Shown: positions 56,336 through 64,000 of the stretch, piece after piece
Layout: each line of letters begins with the position of its first letter
Position numbering within the stretch: position 1 is the stretch's first letter
From: Reinekea forsetii
GTDB taxonomy: Bacteria > Pseudomonadota > Gammaproteobacteria > Pseudomonadales > Natronospirillaceae
Assembly: GCF_002795845.1 (NCBI RefSeq)
Contig: NZ_CP011797.1
Location: forward strand, 2,379,501 to 2,443,500
Reading direction: 5' to 3'
Length of the DNA: 64,000 bases
Notes under the pieces: generated by a model
Databases searched by the model: none
Seen by the model: the letters and a program-made list of their open reading frames with translations, nothing else
Told to the model about the DNA's origin: nothing
Translations under genes and position numbers: made by a program

Positions 56336-57565
56336 ATGGCCACTTGCGACCGACCGGGCTTGATGCCGCTCAACGAGGGCATCGCCAAACTCTTGGCCGC
56401 TGTATCCGGCCAGGCACGCACCGAGACCGTGGCGTTGGCTGCGGCCGCAAACCGAGTACTGGCCGAGGATGTTTTCGCCCCGGCACCGGTTCCTGGCTTC
56501 GATAACTCGGCCATGGACGGCTACGCCGTGCGGGCAGCCGATATGGCCCTGGGTAAAACCTATACCGTTCAAGGCAGGGCGCTGGCCGGTGCCGCCTTCG
56601 ACCAATGGCTTCATCCCAATCAGGTCGTGCGCATAATGACCGGCGCGGCCATCCCGCGCGGAGCGGACACGGTGATCGCACAGGAAGACAGCCTACTCGA
56701 CGGCGCGGCTGTCGGCTTTAGCGAACTTGCGCCCTTGGGCAGTCATGTACGCAGGGCGGGCGATGATATAGCGCAGGGCAGCCGGGTTGTCGCGGCCAAA
56801 ACTCGGCTAAATGCCGTCCATCTGGCGCTCTTGGCCAGTGTCGGCTGCGCTAGCGTCACGGTTTATGGCAAAACCACCGTGGCGTTGATTTCTACCGGTG
56901 ATGAACTGAAATCACCCGGGCAAGCGCTCGACTATGGCGATATCTACAACTCCAATGCACCCGCTCTAACCCGGATGCTGGCCAAGCTGGGGGTCGACAT
57001 CATCGACTATGGCATTGTCCAGGATGACCCCGAGCTGTTTCGTTTGGCTTTTCAGCGCGCCGATCGGGAATGTGATTTCATCCTCACCTCGGGCGGGGTC
57101 AGTGTCGGCGAAGCCGACTACACTCGGGATATACTGGAGGAGCTGGGCCATATCGACTTCTGGCGACTAGCGATCAAACCCGGCAAACCCTTTGCCTTCG
57201 GTCGCCTGCCCAATAGTTATTTTATCGGCCTGCCCGGAAATCCGGTGTCGGCCTTGGTCACCTTTCATTTGCTCGGCAGCCAGGCGATCCGCCAACATCA
57301 GCACCTGGGTTACCAACCCATGAGCCAACTTCAGGCCATAACGACCGAGCCCATCCAGAAAGCACCGGGCCGCATGGATTTCCAGCGCGGTCATTGGCAG
57401 TCGAGCGCTGAGGGTGTCGAGGTAGCACCGACCGGTCGGGCGCAAGGTTCCCATATCCTCACCAGCCTGGCCGATGCCAACTGCTATATAGCCTTGGAGC
57501 AGGAACGCGGATCGGTCGCCGCGGGTGAGTCGGTGACCCTGTGGCTGTTTGACGAGATGTTTTAG
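56336..57565 (+). CDS. moeA: Molybdopterin molybdotransferase MoeA
   Basis: MoeA inserts molybdenum into adenylated molybdopterin, the last step before forming the Mo-bis-MGD cofactor used by NasA and NapA. The 409-residue protein has VPGFDNSAMDGYAVRAAD, VRIMTGAAIPRGADTVIAQE, ALISTGDEL, ILTSGGVSVGEADYT and FIGLPGNPVSALVTF, all diagnostic. ATG at 56336 with AGGAGC upstream lies 9 bases after the response regulator, so it is probably in the same transcript and may be induced with nitrate respiration. Confidence 0.96.
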   Translation: MATCDRPGLMPLNEGIAKLLAAVSGQARTETVALAAAANRVLAEDVFAPAPVPGFDNSAMDGYAVRAADMALGKTYTVQGRALAGAAFDQWLHPNQVVRIMTGAAIPRGADTVIAQEDSLLDGAAVGFSELAPLGSHVRRAGDDIAQGSRVVAAKTRLNAVHLALLASVGCASVTVYGKTTVALISTGDELKSPGQALDYGDIYNSNAPALTRMLAKLGVDIIDYGIVQDDPELFRLAFQRADRECDFILTSGGVSVGEADYTRDILEELGHIDFWRLAIKPGKPFAFGRLPNSYFIGLPGNPVSALVTFHLLGSQAIRQHQHLGYQPMSQLQAITTEPIQKAPGRMDFQRGHWQSSAEGVEVAPTGRAQGSHILTSLADANCYIALEQERGSVAAGESVTLWLFDEMF

Positions 57566-57635
57566 CCCTAGACTCGGCCTATACATTAGGCATTGGGCTA
57601 TGCTGAGCCGACAGCGTCATGAACGATCGATGGGT

Positions 57636-57681
57636 AAAAAAAAAGGCCTGAGGAGTCGGCTGTCGCCGCACTTCTCAGACC
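57636..57681 (-). terminator. Rho-independent terminator of gapA
   Basis: On the minus strand GGTCTGAG and CTCAGGCC pair (8 bp with one G-U) and are followed by nine T. It lies about 45 bases after the gapA stop and faces the end of moeA. Confidence 0.75.
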
Positions 57682-57687
57682 CTTATC

Positions 57688-57706
57688 AAGACCCTATCAG
57701 GGTCTT
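57688..57706 (-). repeat. Perfect hairpin directly after gapA
   Basis: AAGACCCT-ATC-AGGGTCTT is a perfect 8-bp stem with a 3-base loop, 20 bases past the gapA stop and just ahead of the T-tract terminator. It may protect the gapA mRNA 3' end or assist termination. Confidence 0.65.
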
Positions 57707-57726
57707 GTTAAGCTCTTAAACGAACC

Positions 57727-58818
<1,092 letters not shown>

Positions 58819-58843
58819 TTAGTGCGGCAAATCAAAATTTAAT

Positions 58844-58858
58844 TGGATTTAAACTACA
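58844..58858 (-). promoter_or_regulatory. HexR-like operator 1 of gapA
   Basis: On the minus strand TGTAGTTTAAATCCA matches the gammaproteobacterial HexR consensus TGTAATTAAATTACA at 11 of 15 positions. It lies about 80 bases upstream of the predicted gapA start. Part of it forms an 11-bp inverted repeat with operator 2. Confidence 0.4.
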
Positions 58859-58892
58859 TTATGGCTTCAAACGGATCTAAAATCGCGCGTAT

Positions 58893-58907
58893 TGTAGTTT
58901 AAAAACA
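58893..58907 (+). promoter_or_regulatory. HexR-like operator 2 of gapA
   Basis: TGTAGTTTAAAAACA matches TGTAATTAAATTACA at 11 of 15 positions and keeps both TGT and ACA ends. It lies 49 bases from operator 1. gapA is a known HexR target in several gammaproteobacteria. The regulator gene itself is not in this window. Confidence 0.45.
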
Positions 58908-59024
58908 TCCTAGGACGCACTCATTTTGTGTCTGAAGGGGTCAAATGACCGGATATTTCGCACTATTTGGGCAAAATATCCGTTATTGAGGCGAGCTAGG
59001 ACGCAGAAAAGCAGTCCTGAAGGG

Positions 59025-59636
59025 TCAATCGAGGAAGTCGACGATACCGGTTTCGAGTGAATATTGTGCACCGATCACCTTGAGATTTCCGCTTAGAATA
59101 TGTTTCTCTAAGATCGGCGACGAGCATCGAATCTGACTCACCGAGGCCCGAATATTGGCCCGTACGGCAAAACGGACCAGCGCTTCTTCGTCGTGTTTTA
59201 AATCGGTTTCAACCAGGGTTTCGATCGAGGGGCGAATTCGGGACACGATGGACATCAAATTAAAGGATGGCTGCGTCTCGGGGTTCTTTAAGGCATCCAG
59301 AGTCGCCTGTATAGCACCACATTGGGTATGCCCTAATACGACAACGAGCGGCGTGCCATAGGTTTCAACCGCGAATTCGATACTGCCAACCTGTGACGGC
59401 GCGACTATATTGCCGGCAACCCGAATAACGAACAGGTCACCCAAACCCTGATCAAACACAATCTCAGCGGGTACGCGAGAATCGGAGCACCCCAGAATGA
59501 CCGCAAAGGGCATCTGCCCATCGATCAGGCTGTTACGGCGCCGTTCACTGGACAGCTCACTGTGTTCGCTGAGCTCGCCCACAAAACGTTGATTGCCGGC
59601 TTTTAACCGGGTTAATACTTCAGCGGAACTTATCAT
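59025..59636 (-). CDS. Beta-class carbonic anhydrase
   Basis: Zinc enzyme interconverting CO2 and bicarbonate. The 203-residue product has the beta-class signature: C50, D52 and R54 in LGCSDSRVPAEIVFDQGLGDLFVIR-type block, then GSIEFAVETYGTPLVVVLGHTQCGA with H103 and C106. ATG at 59636 puts the family start ISSAEVLTRLKAGNQRF in place. Earlier in-frame starts would add a hydrophobic stretch of up to 24 residues that looks signal-like, so a longer, exported form cannot be fully excluded. It stands between gapA and prpD on the same strand. Confidence 0.9.
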   Translation of the reverse strand: MISSAEVLTRLKAGNQRFVGELSEHSELSSERRRNSLIDGQMPFAVILGCSDSRVPAEIVFDQGLGDLFVIRVAGNIVAPSQVGSIEFAVETYGTPLVVVLGHTQCGAIQATLDALKNPETQPSFNLMSIVSRIRPSIETLVETDLKHDEEALVRFAVRANIRASVSQIRCSSPILEKHILSGNLKVIGAQYSLETGIVDFLD

Positions 59637-59797
59637 GGCGGGTACGGCTACTCTTTTGACTGTGAATATCGATAGTGCAAACGATATATTGCTCAGGCAA
59701 AAAAACAAGCCGATTTAAAGCAGAGGTTTGATGAATTTTAGGCAAAAACAACGGTGCGATTGCGCTCCGGTAGAGCGACAACCACACCCATGGGCCA

Positions 59798-61282
59798 TTA
59801 GATTACGAAACGGTCCATAAAATTATGCACCGGCGTGGCGGACAACTGAGCCGAATCTTTACACAACGCCATTATTTGTTGACTGCGTTGCGCTGGGAAA
59901 CGGGTCGCCAAATTAGCCCGGAACTTGTCTTCCAGCAATGGCATGCCCTGCTCTCGCCGACGACGATGGCCGATCGGGTATTCCACGACGACCTTCTCGG
60001 TCGAGCTGCCATCGTGAAAGAACACTTGAATCGCGTTGGCGATCGAGCGCTTGTCCGGTTCGTGGTATTCGGCTGAATAACGGGCATCTTCGGCGACCAC
60101 CATCAGTTCGCGCAACCGATCGATTTCCGGATGGCTGGCGTGAAAGTCATCTTCATATTGCTCTGCGACCAGCTCGCCGGTTAACAGAGGCACTGCCACC
60201 ATATATTGCAGGCAATGGTCTCGATCGGCCGAGTTGGCCAATGCGCCGACCTTGCTGATAATCCGAATCGCGGATTCGTGGGTGGTCAGCTCGATGCGGG
60301 CTATATCCTGGAGCCGATCCTTTATCTGCGGGTGCAGCGTTACGGCCGCTTCAGCAGCGGTTTGGGCATGAAACTCGGCCGGGAAGCTAATTTTGAACAG
60401 TACGTTCTCCATTACATAGCTGCCAAATTCGCGCTGAAAACTGAAGGCACGTTCGGCCTCCGGCTTGAGTTTTTGATCTTTATTGGTCTTGCTAAACAGG
60501 ACATCATAAAAACCCCACTGCGGCGCCGTCAGGGCGCCTGGGATACCCATTTCACCGCGTAAGGCCATATCAACCAAACGCACAGCCCGGCTGGTTGCAT
60601 CGCCGGCGGCCCAGCTCTTGCGTGAGCCGGCATTGGGCGCATGACGATAGGTACGCAAGGCTTGGCCATCGACCCAGGCGTGGGAGATAGCACTTAACAT
60701 CTGCTCGCGCGTGGCACCCATCAGCTTGGCGACAACCGCGGTTGAGGCTACCTTGACCAGCAGGACGTGATCGAGCCCGACCCGGTTGAAGGAGTTATCC
60801 AAAGCCAGCACGCCTTGGATTTCATGCGCCTTGATCATGGCCTCGAGAACATCCGTCATCAACAGCGGGGCTTCGCCACGCTGCACTCGGACTTGAGATA
60901 GGTGGTCGGCGACGGCTAGGATGCCGCCTAGGTTGTCGGATGGGTGGCCCCATTCGGCCGCCAACCAGGTATCGTTATAATCGAGCCAACGCACCAAGGC
61001 GCCTATATCCCAGGCGGCTTTAACCGGATCCAGACAAAACTGGGTCCCAGGCACGCGCGCGCCATTGGGCACAACAGTACCGGCGACCATGGGCCCTAGG
61101 TGCTTGGTGCACTCGGGAAAGCGTAACGCCAAGAGGCCGCACCCGAGCGTATCCATCAGACAAAAGCGCGCCGTCTCCCAGGCGGTTTCACTGACGATTT
61201 CGTAATCTAGGACGTAATCGGCGATTTTCTGAATCACCTCATCATATTCAGGCCGTTCATTCGTTTCTACATTCGCACTCAT
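59798..61282 (-). CDS. prpD: 2-methylcitrate dehydratase
   Basis: PrpD removes water from 2-methylcitrate in the methylcitrate cycle for propionate use. The 494-residue protein has the MmgE/PrpD markers [63 protein letters not shown] and [17 protein letters not shown] at 61282 with AAAGGATC upstream. It follows prpC by 22 bases in the order prpB-prpC-prpD, as in enterobacteria. The acnD-prpF alternative pathway genes of Pseudomonas and Shewanella are not present between them. Confidence 0.95.
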   Translation of the reverse strand: MSANVETNERPEYDEVIQKIADYVLDYEIVSETAWETARFCLMDTLGCGLLALRFPECTKHLGPMVAGTVVPNGARVPGTQFCLDPVKAAWDIGALVRWLDYNDTWLAAEWGHPSDNLGGILAVADHLSQVRVQRGEAPLLMTDVLEAMIKAHEIQGVLALDNSFNRVGLDHVLLVKVASTAVVAKLMGATREQMLSAISHAWVDGQALRTYRHAPNAGSRKSWAAGDATSRAVRLVDMALRGEMGIPGALTAPQWGFYDVLFSKTNKDQKLKPEAERAFSFQREFGSYVMENVLFKISFPAEFHAQTAAEAAVTLHPQIKDRLQDIARIELTTHESAIRIISKVGALANSADRDHCLQYMVAVPLLTGELVAEQYEDDFHASHPEIDRLRELMVVAEDARYSAEYHEPDKRSIANAIQVFFHDGSSTEKVVVEYPIGHRRRREQGMPLLEDKFRANLATRFPAQRSQQIMALCKDSAQLSATPVHNFMDRFVI

Positions 61283-61304
61283 GTTGATCCTTTTGGGTAG
61301 ATGA

Positions 61305-62435
61305 CTACCGGTTGCGCGTTGATAGGGGGCTATAGGTTCTCGGTTCTGCGCCTATATATTCAGCGCCCGGGCGGATAATACGATTATTGCTGCGCTGCTC
61401 TTTGACGTGGGCTGTCCAGCCGGACACGCGCGACATCACAAAGATTGGCGTAAAGAGTTCGGTGGGAATGCCCAGCAGATGATAGGCCGAGGCATGATAA
61501 AAATCGGCATTAGCAAAGAGCTTTTTTTCTCGCCACATAACCGCTTCACAACGTTCGGAAATATCGAAGAGCTTCATATCATTTTTGGCTTCACCGATTT
61601 TACGCGACCATTCTTTGATGATCGCATTGCGCGGATCATTGGTACGGTAGACCGCATGACCGAAGCCCATGATCTTTTCTTTCGCCGCCAACATGCTGAG
61701 CAAGCCGGCCTCAGCTGCATCAGGCGTATCGAAGCTCTGAATCAAGGCCATGGCGGCCTCATTGGCGCCACCGTGCAACGGTCCGCGTAAGGTGCCGATA
61801 GCGCCGGTCACCGCACTGTAAATGTCGGTTAGGGTGCTAGCGGCGACGCGTGCGGAAAAGGTTGAGGCATTAAACTCATGCTCCGCATAGAGGATCAACG
61901 AGGCATGCATCACGGCAATCTCGGTTTCTGACGGTTCGCGCTGATTTAGCAGGGTTAAAAAATGCGCGCCGACCGAATCCGCATTTGAACCCGTATCGAT
62001 ACGAGTACCAAAATGCGAGAAGTGATACCAGTAACAGCAGATGGCCGGGAATTGGGCCAACATTCGAATGGCGTGTTGATCTTGGTCGGCAAAGCTGAGT
62101 TCCGGCGCGAGCACACCCATAGCCGAACAGCCGGTGCGCATCACATCCATTGGGTTAGCATCTTTGGGAATACGTTCCAATATTTCGCACAGCAACGGTG
62201 ACAGGGCGCGATTTTCGGACAAGCTCTGCTTAAAGGCTGCCAATTCAGTCTGGGACGGTAACTCACCCCTCTGCAAGAGAAAGGCGACCTCCTCGAAACT
62301 GGCGTTAGCCGCTAAGTCGGCAATATCGTAACCGCAATAGGTCAGACCGCTGCCAGAGAGGCCCACCGTACACAAGCTCGTGGCGCCCGCTACCTGGCCA
62401 TGTAAACCTCGGCTGTCGTTGGATTTTTGCACCAT
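61305..62435 (-). CDS. prpC: 2-methylcitrate synthase
   Basis: PrpC joins propionyl-CoA and oxaloacetate to form 2-methylcitrate. The 376-residue citrate-synthase-fold protein has [18 protein letters not shown] (first active-site His), [27 protein letters not shown] (second His) and the catalytic Asp in [16 protein letters not shown]. The length and the [12 protein letters not shown]-terminus favour PrpC over GltA. ATG at 62435 has AGGAGCGAC upstream. An array of short tandem repeats separates it from prpB. Confidence 0.94.
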   Translation of the reverse strand: MVQKSNDSRGLHGQVAGATSLCTVGLSGSGLTYCGYDIADLAANASFEEVAFLLQRGELPSQTELAAFKQSLSENRALSPLLCEILERIPKDANPMDVMRTGCSAMGVLAPELSFADQDQHAIRMLAQFPAICCYWYHFSHFGTRIDTGSNADSVGAHFLTLLNQREPSETEIAVMHASLILYAEHEFNASTFSARVAASTLTDIYSAVTGAIGTLRGPLHGGANEAAMALIQSFDTPDAAEAGLLSMLAAKEKIMGFGHAVYRTNDPRNAIIKEWSRKIGEAKNDMKLFDISERCEAVMWREKKLFANADFYHASAYHLLGIPTELFTPIFVMSRVSGWTAHVKEQRSNNRIIRPGAEYIGAEPRTYSPLSTRNR

Positions 62436-62450
62436 GTCAGTCGCTCCTGT

Positions 62451-62525
62451 TGTAGTTATGAGTTCAGTTGTTATAGGTCAATTGTTATGGGTCAATTGTG
62501 ATGAGTTCAGTCGTTATAAGTTCAG
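62451..62525. repeat. Five-unit imperfect 14-15-bp tandem repeat between prpB and prpC
   Basis: Units TAGTTATGAGTTCAG, TTGTTATAGGTCAA, TTGTTATGGGTCAA, TTGTGATGAGTTCAG and TCGTTATAAGTTCAG lie head to tail, with consensus TTGTTATRRGTYCAR. The array fills most of the 101-base gap between the prpB stop and the prpC start, ending 16 bases from the prpC ATG. Confidence 0.85.
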
Positions 62526-62536
62526 TAACGGCGCCC

Positions 62537-63409
62537 TTATTTACCGTCGGTAAACAGGGCGTCGAGTTTGGCTTCAAACTGGTGATAATTGAGCACGTCA
62601 TAAAGGTCGGCACGAGTCTGCATTGAGTCGACGACTGCCTTTTGATCACCTTGGCTGAGAATAGACTGGTACACATCAATGGCGGCGGCACTCATGGCAC
62701 GAAAGGCCGACAAGGGATACAGAACCATGCCACAGCCTGCTGCGGCCAGTTCGGCTTGATTATAGAGTGGGGTTTGACCGAACTCGGTAATATTGGCCAA
62801 TATCGGCACCGATAAGGCGTTGGCGAAGGCCTGGTAGTCTTCTAGGCTGTGCACGGCTTCGGCGAAAATACCGTCGGCACCGGCCTCAACACAGGCGGCG
62901 GCTCGATCGAGGGCTGCGGACAGGCCCTCTTGAGCAAAGGCATCGGTGCGCGCCATAATAAAAAAATTATTGTCGGTGCGGGCATCGACACAGGCCTTGA
63001 TACGATCGACCATTTCAGTCTTGGATACGATGGCCTTATTCGGGCGATGCCCACAGCGCTTCTGTAAGACCTGATCTTCAATATGGATAGCCGCCACGCC
63101 GGCCCGCTCCATTTCCTTGATGGTTCGACCGATATTAAAGGCCCCACCCCAACCGGTATCGATATCAACCAGCAAGGGCAAATCGGTCGCACCCGTGATA
63201 CGGCGAGCGTCCTCGGCGACATCGTTGAGCGAGGTCATACCCAGGTCGGGGAGACCGAAGGATGCATTGGCCACTCCCGCCCCCGAAAGGTAGAGCGCTT
63301 GATGACCCGATCGGGCCGCCAACATCGCACAATAAGCGTTTACGGCTCCGACGATGGCCAGCGGTGCGTTATTTTCTAATGCGGTTCGAAAGGCGAATCC
63401 TGCACTCAT
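62537..63409 (-). CDS. prpB: 2-methylisocitrate lyase
   Basis: PrpB splits 2-methylisocitrate into pyruvate and succinate, the final step of the methylcitrate cycle. The 290-residue protein shows the isocitrate-lyase superfamily features [34 protein letters not shown] (Mg2+ ligands), [20 protein letters not shown] with the catalytic KRCGH, and [15 protein letters not shown] at 63409 follows TAGGAGAACGAC. First structural gene after the GntR-type regulator gene. Confidence 0.96.
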   Translation of the reverse strand: MSAGFAFRTALENNAPLAIVGAVNAYCAMLAARSGHQALYLSGAGVANASFGLPDLGMTSLNDVAEDARRITGATDLPLLVDIDTGWGGAFNIGRTIKEMERAGVAAIHIEDQVLQKRCGHRPNKAIVSKTEMVDRIKACVDARTDNNFFIMARTDAFAQEGLSAALDRAAACVEAGADGIFAEAVHSLEDYQAFANALSVPILANITEFGQTPLYNQAELAAAGCGMVLYPLSAFRAMSAAAIDVYQSILSQGDQKAVVDSMQTRADLYDVLNYHQFEAKLDALFTDGK

Positions 63410-63482
63410 GTCGTTCTCCTAGTTAACGGGGGCACTGATTATTCTTGTAGTGGAAATTCTAATTGTCGATGCTCGAACAGAC

Positions 63483-63511
63483 ATTGTTCTAATAACTATT
63501 GTTCTAATAAC
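63483..63511. repeat. Tandem duplication of the regulator gene 3' end
   Basis: ATTGTTCTAATAAC occurs at 63483-63496 and again at 63498-63511. On the coding strand the second copy repeats the last codons TTA TTA GAA CAA of the GntR gene just past its TAG stop. Confidence 0.7.
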
Positions 63512-64000
63512 AGCCGTGCGGCTGATATATGCCGTTTCATCAGCATACTGGCCAGCTCGCCGTCGCGGTTCTGCAGCGCCTCTAAGATCCGTTTATGATC
63601 TTCCAGAGCCTGGGTCGGACGACCCCGATTATGGGCGGATTGAAAGCGATACATGCGCACTCGGTGGTACAACTCATCACACAGTAAACGAATCAACCAA
63701 CGATTCTGAGAACCTTGGATAATCATAAAATGAAAATCCAGGTCGGCTTCCTGCTCGATGTAGAGTTGCCCGTCGTGGTCCGATAAGTATTGGGCATGTT
63801 GTTCGATGAGACGGGCCAAGGCATCCAATTGCGTCTGGGACATCCGCGTCGCGGCCAGCTCGCAGGCCAGGCCCTCCAAATTTTCCCGCAACTGATAAAT
63901 TTCGATCACCTCGGTCACATCGAGGCCTACCACCTGGGCTCCCACGTGCGGCACCTTGGTGACTAGCTTGCGACTTTCCAGGCGATTCAGCGCCTCACGC
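63496..64000 (-). CDS. GntR-family transcriptional regulator (FCD domain), partial
   Basis: The 5' end lies beyond the window. The visible ~168 codons start inside the winged helix (REALNRLESRKLVTKVPHVGAQVV) and continue into an FCD ligand-binding domain with EVIEIYQLRENLEGLACELAA, DLDFHFMIIQGSQN (metal-binding Asp/His pattern) and a final DHKRILEALQNRDGELASMLMKRHI. The frame is open to the window edge, so it is not a short protein starting at the GTG at 63954. Its place ahead of prpBCD suggests it controls that operon in answer to a methylcitrate-pathway intermediate, as GntR-type regulators do in Pseudomonas. Confidence 0.9.
   Translation of the reverse strand, partial: REALNRLESRKLVTKVPHVGAQVVGLDVTEVIEIYQLRENLEGLACELAATRMSQTQLDALARLIEQHAQYLSDHDGQLYIEQEADLDFHFMIIQGSQNRWLIRLLCDELYHRVRMYRFQSAHNRGRPTQALEDHKRILEALQNRDGELASMLMKRHISAARLLLEQ

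Noticed and set aside
59709-59797. Possible terminator after prpD
   Set aside because: A short CGCTC/GAGCG hairpin exists, but the T run begins about a dozen bases later, too far for a confident call.

Overview
The window is chromosomal DNA from a gammaproteobacterium, most like the Pseudomonadales/Oceanospirillales side of the class. The evidence is conserved gene order: rpsP-rimM-trmD-rplS beside ffh; cysM-rlmD-relA-mazG divergent from a GacS/BarA-type kinase; mucD-lepA-lepB-DUF4845-rnc-era-recO-acpS; nadB beside ygfX-sdhE-ygfZ; a DUF3549 gene. The genus cannot be fixed from this alone. No phage, transposase, CRISPR array, rRNA or tRNA gene was seen, and gene density is high.

Layout. 1-7.4 kb: ribosome and rRNA/tRNA maturation genes (rplS, trmD, rimM, rpsP), ffh, a YpjD-like membrane protein, a CorB/CorC-type transporter, a Yip1-family membrane protein and trmJ. 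7.7-10.3 kb: a two-gene cassette of a RimK-like ATP-grasp ligase and a GNAT/C39-like peptidase fusion. 10.5-20 kb: an orphan ParS/MbcA-like protein, the stringent-response operon cysM-rlmD-relA-mazG and the divergent gacS. 19.5-31.3 kb: acpS-recO-era-rnc-DUF4845-lepB, lepA, mucD and rseC on one strand, then nadB, ygfX-sdhE and ygfZ. 31.3-35.7 kb: HDOD protein, YkgJ, YbfF esterase, a DUF808 remnant and an orphan LacI-type-sensor histidine kinase.

36-57.6 kb is a nitrate region. The assimilatory operon (FAD reductase, nirB, nirD, nasA) has what looks like a sigma54/NtrC promoter followed by a transcription-attenuator leader. After a run of small envelope and housekeeping genes comes the periplasmic nitrate reductase operon napEFDABC. 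It is divergent from a NarQ/NarP-like nitrate two-component system that is followed by moeA, which makes the molybdenum cofactor both nitrate reductases need. The nap/nar spacer holds FNR-like and NarP-like sites arranged much as in E. coli napF. It also holds an eight-copy hexanucleotide repeat that should fall in the nap 5' untranslated region.

57.7-64 kb: gapA with HexR-like operators, a beta carbonic anhydrase, and the propionate 2-methylcitrate genes prpD, prpC and prpB with a GntR-family regulator running off the window end.

The most interesting points are the regulatory architecture of the two nitrate operons, the intergenic short tandem repeats (53.8 kb, 62.5 kb, 44.0 kb), the soluble LacI-sensor kinase, the ATP-grasp/GNAT-peptidase cassette, and the absence of algU-mucA-mucB and pdxJ from loci where they are normally found. 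All regulatory sites were read by eye against remembered consensus sequences and need computational and experimental checks.
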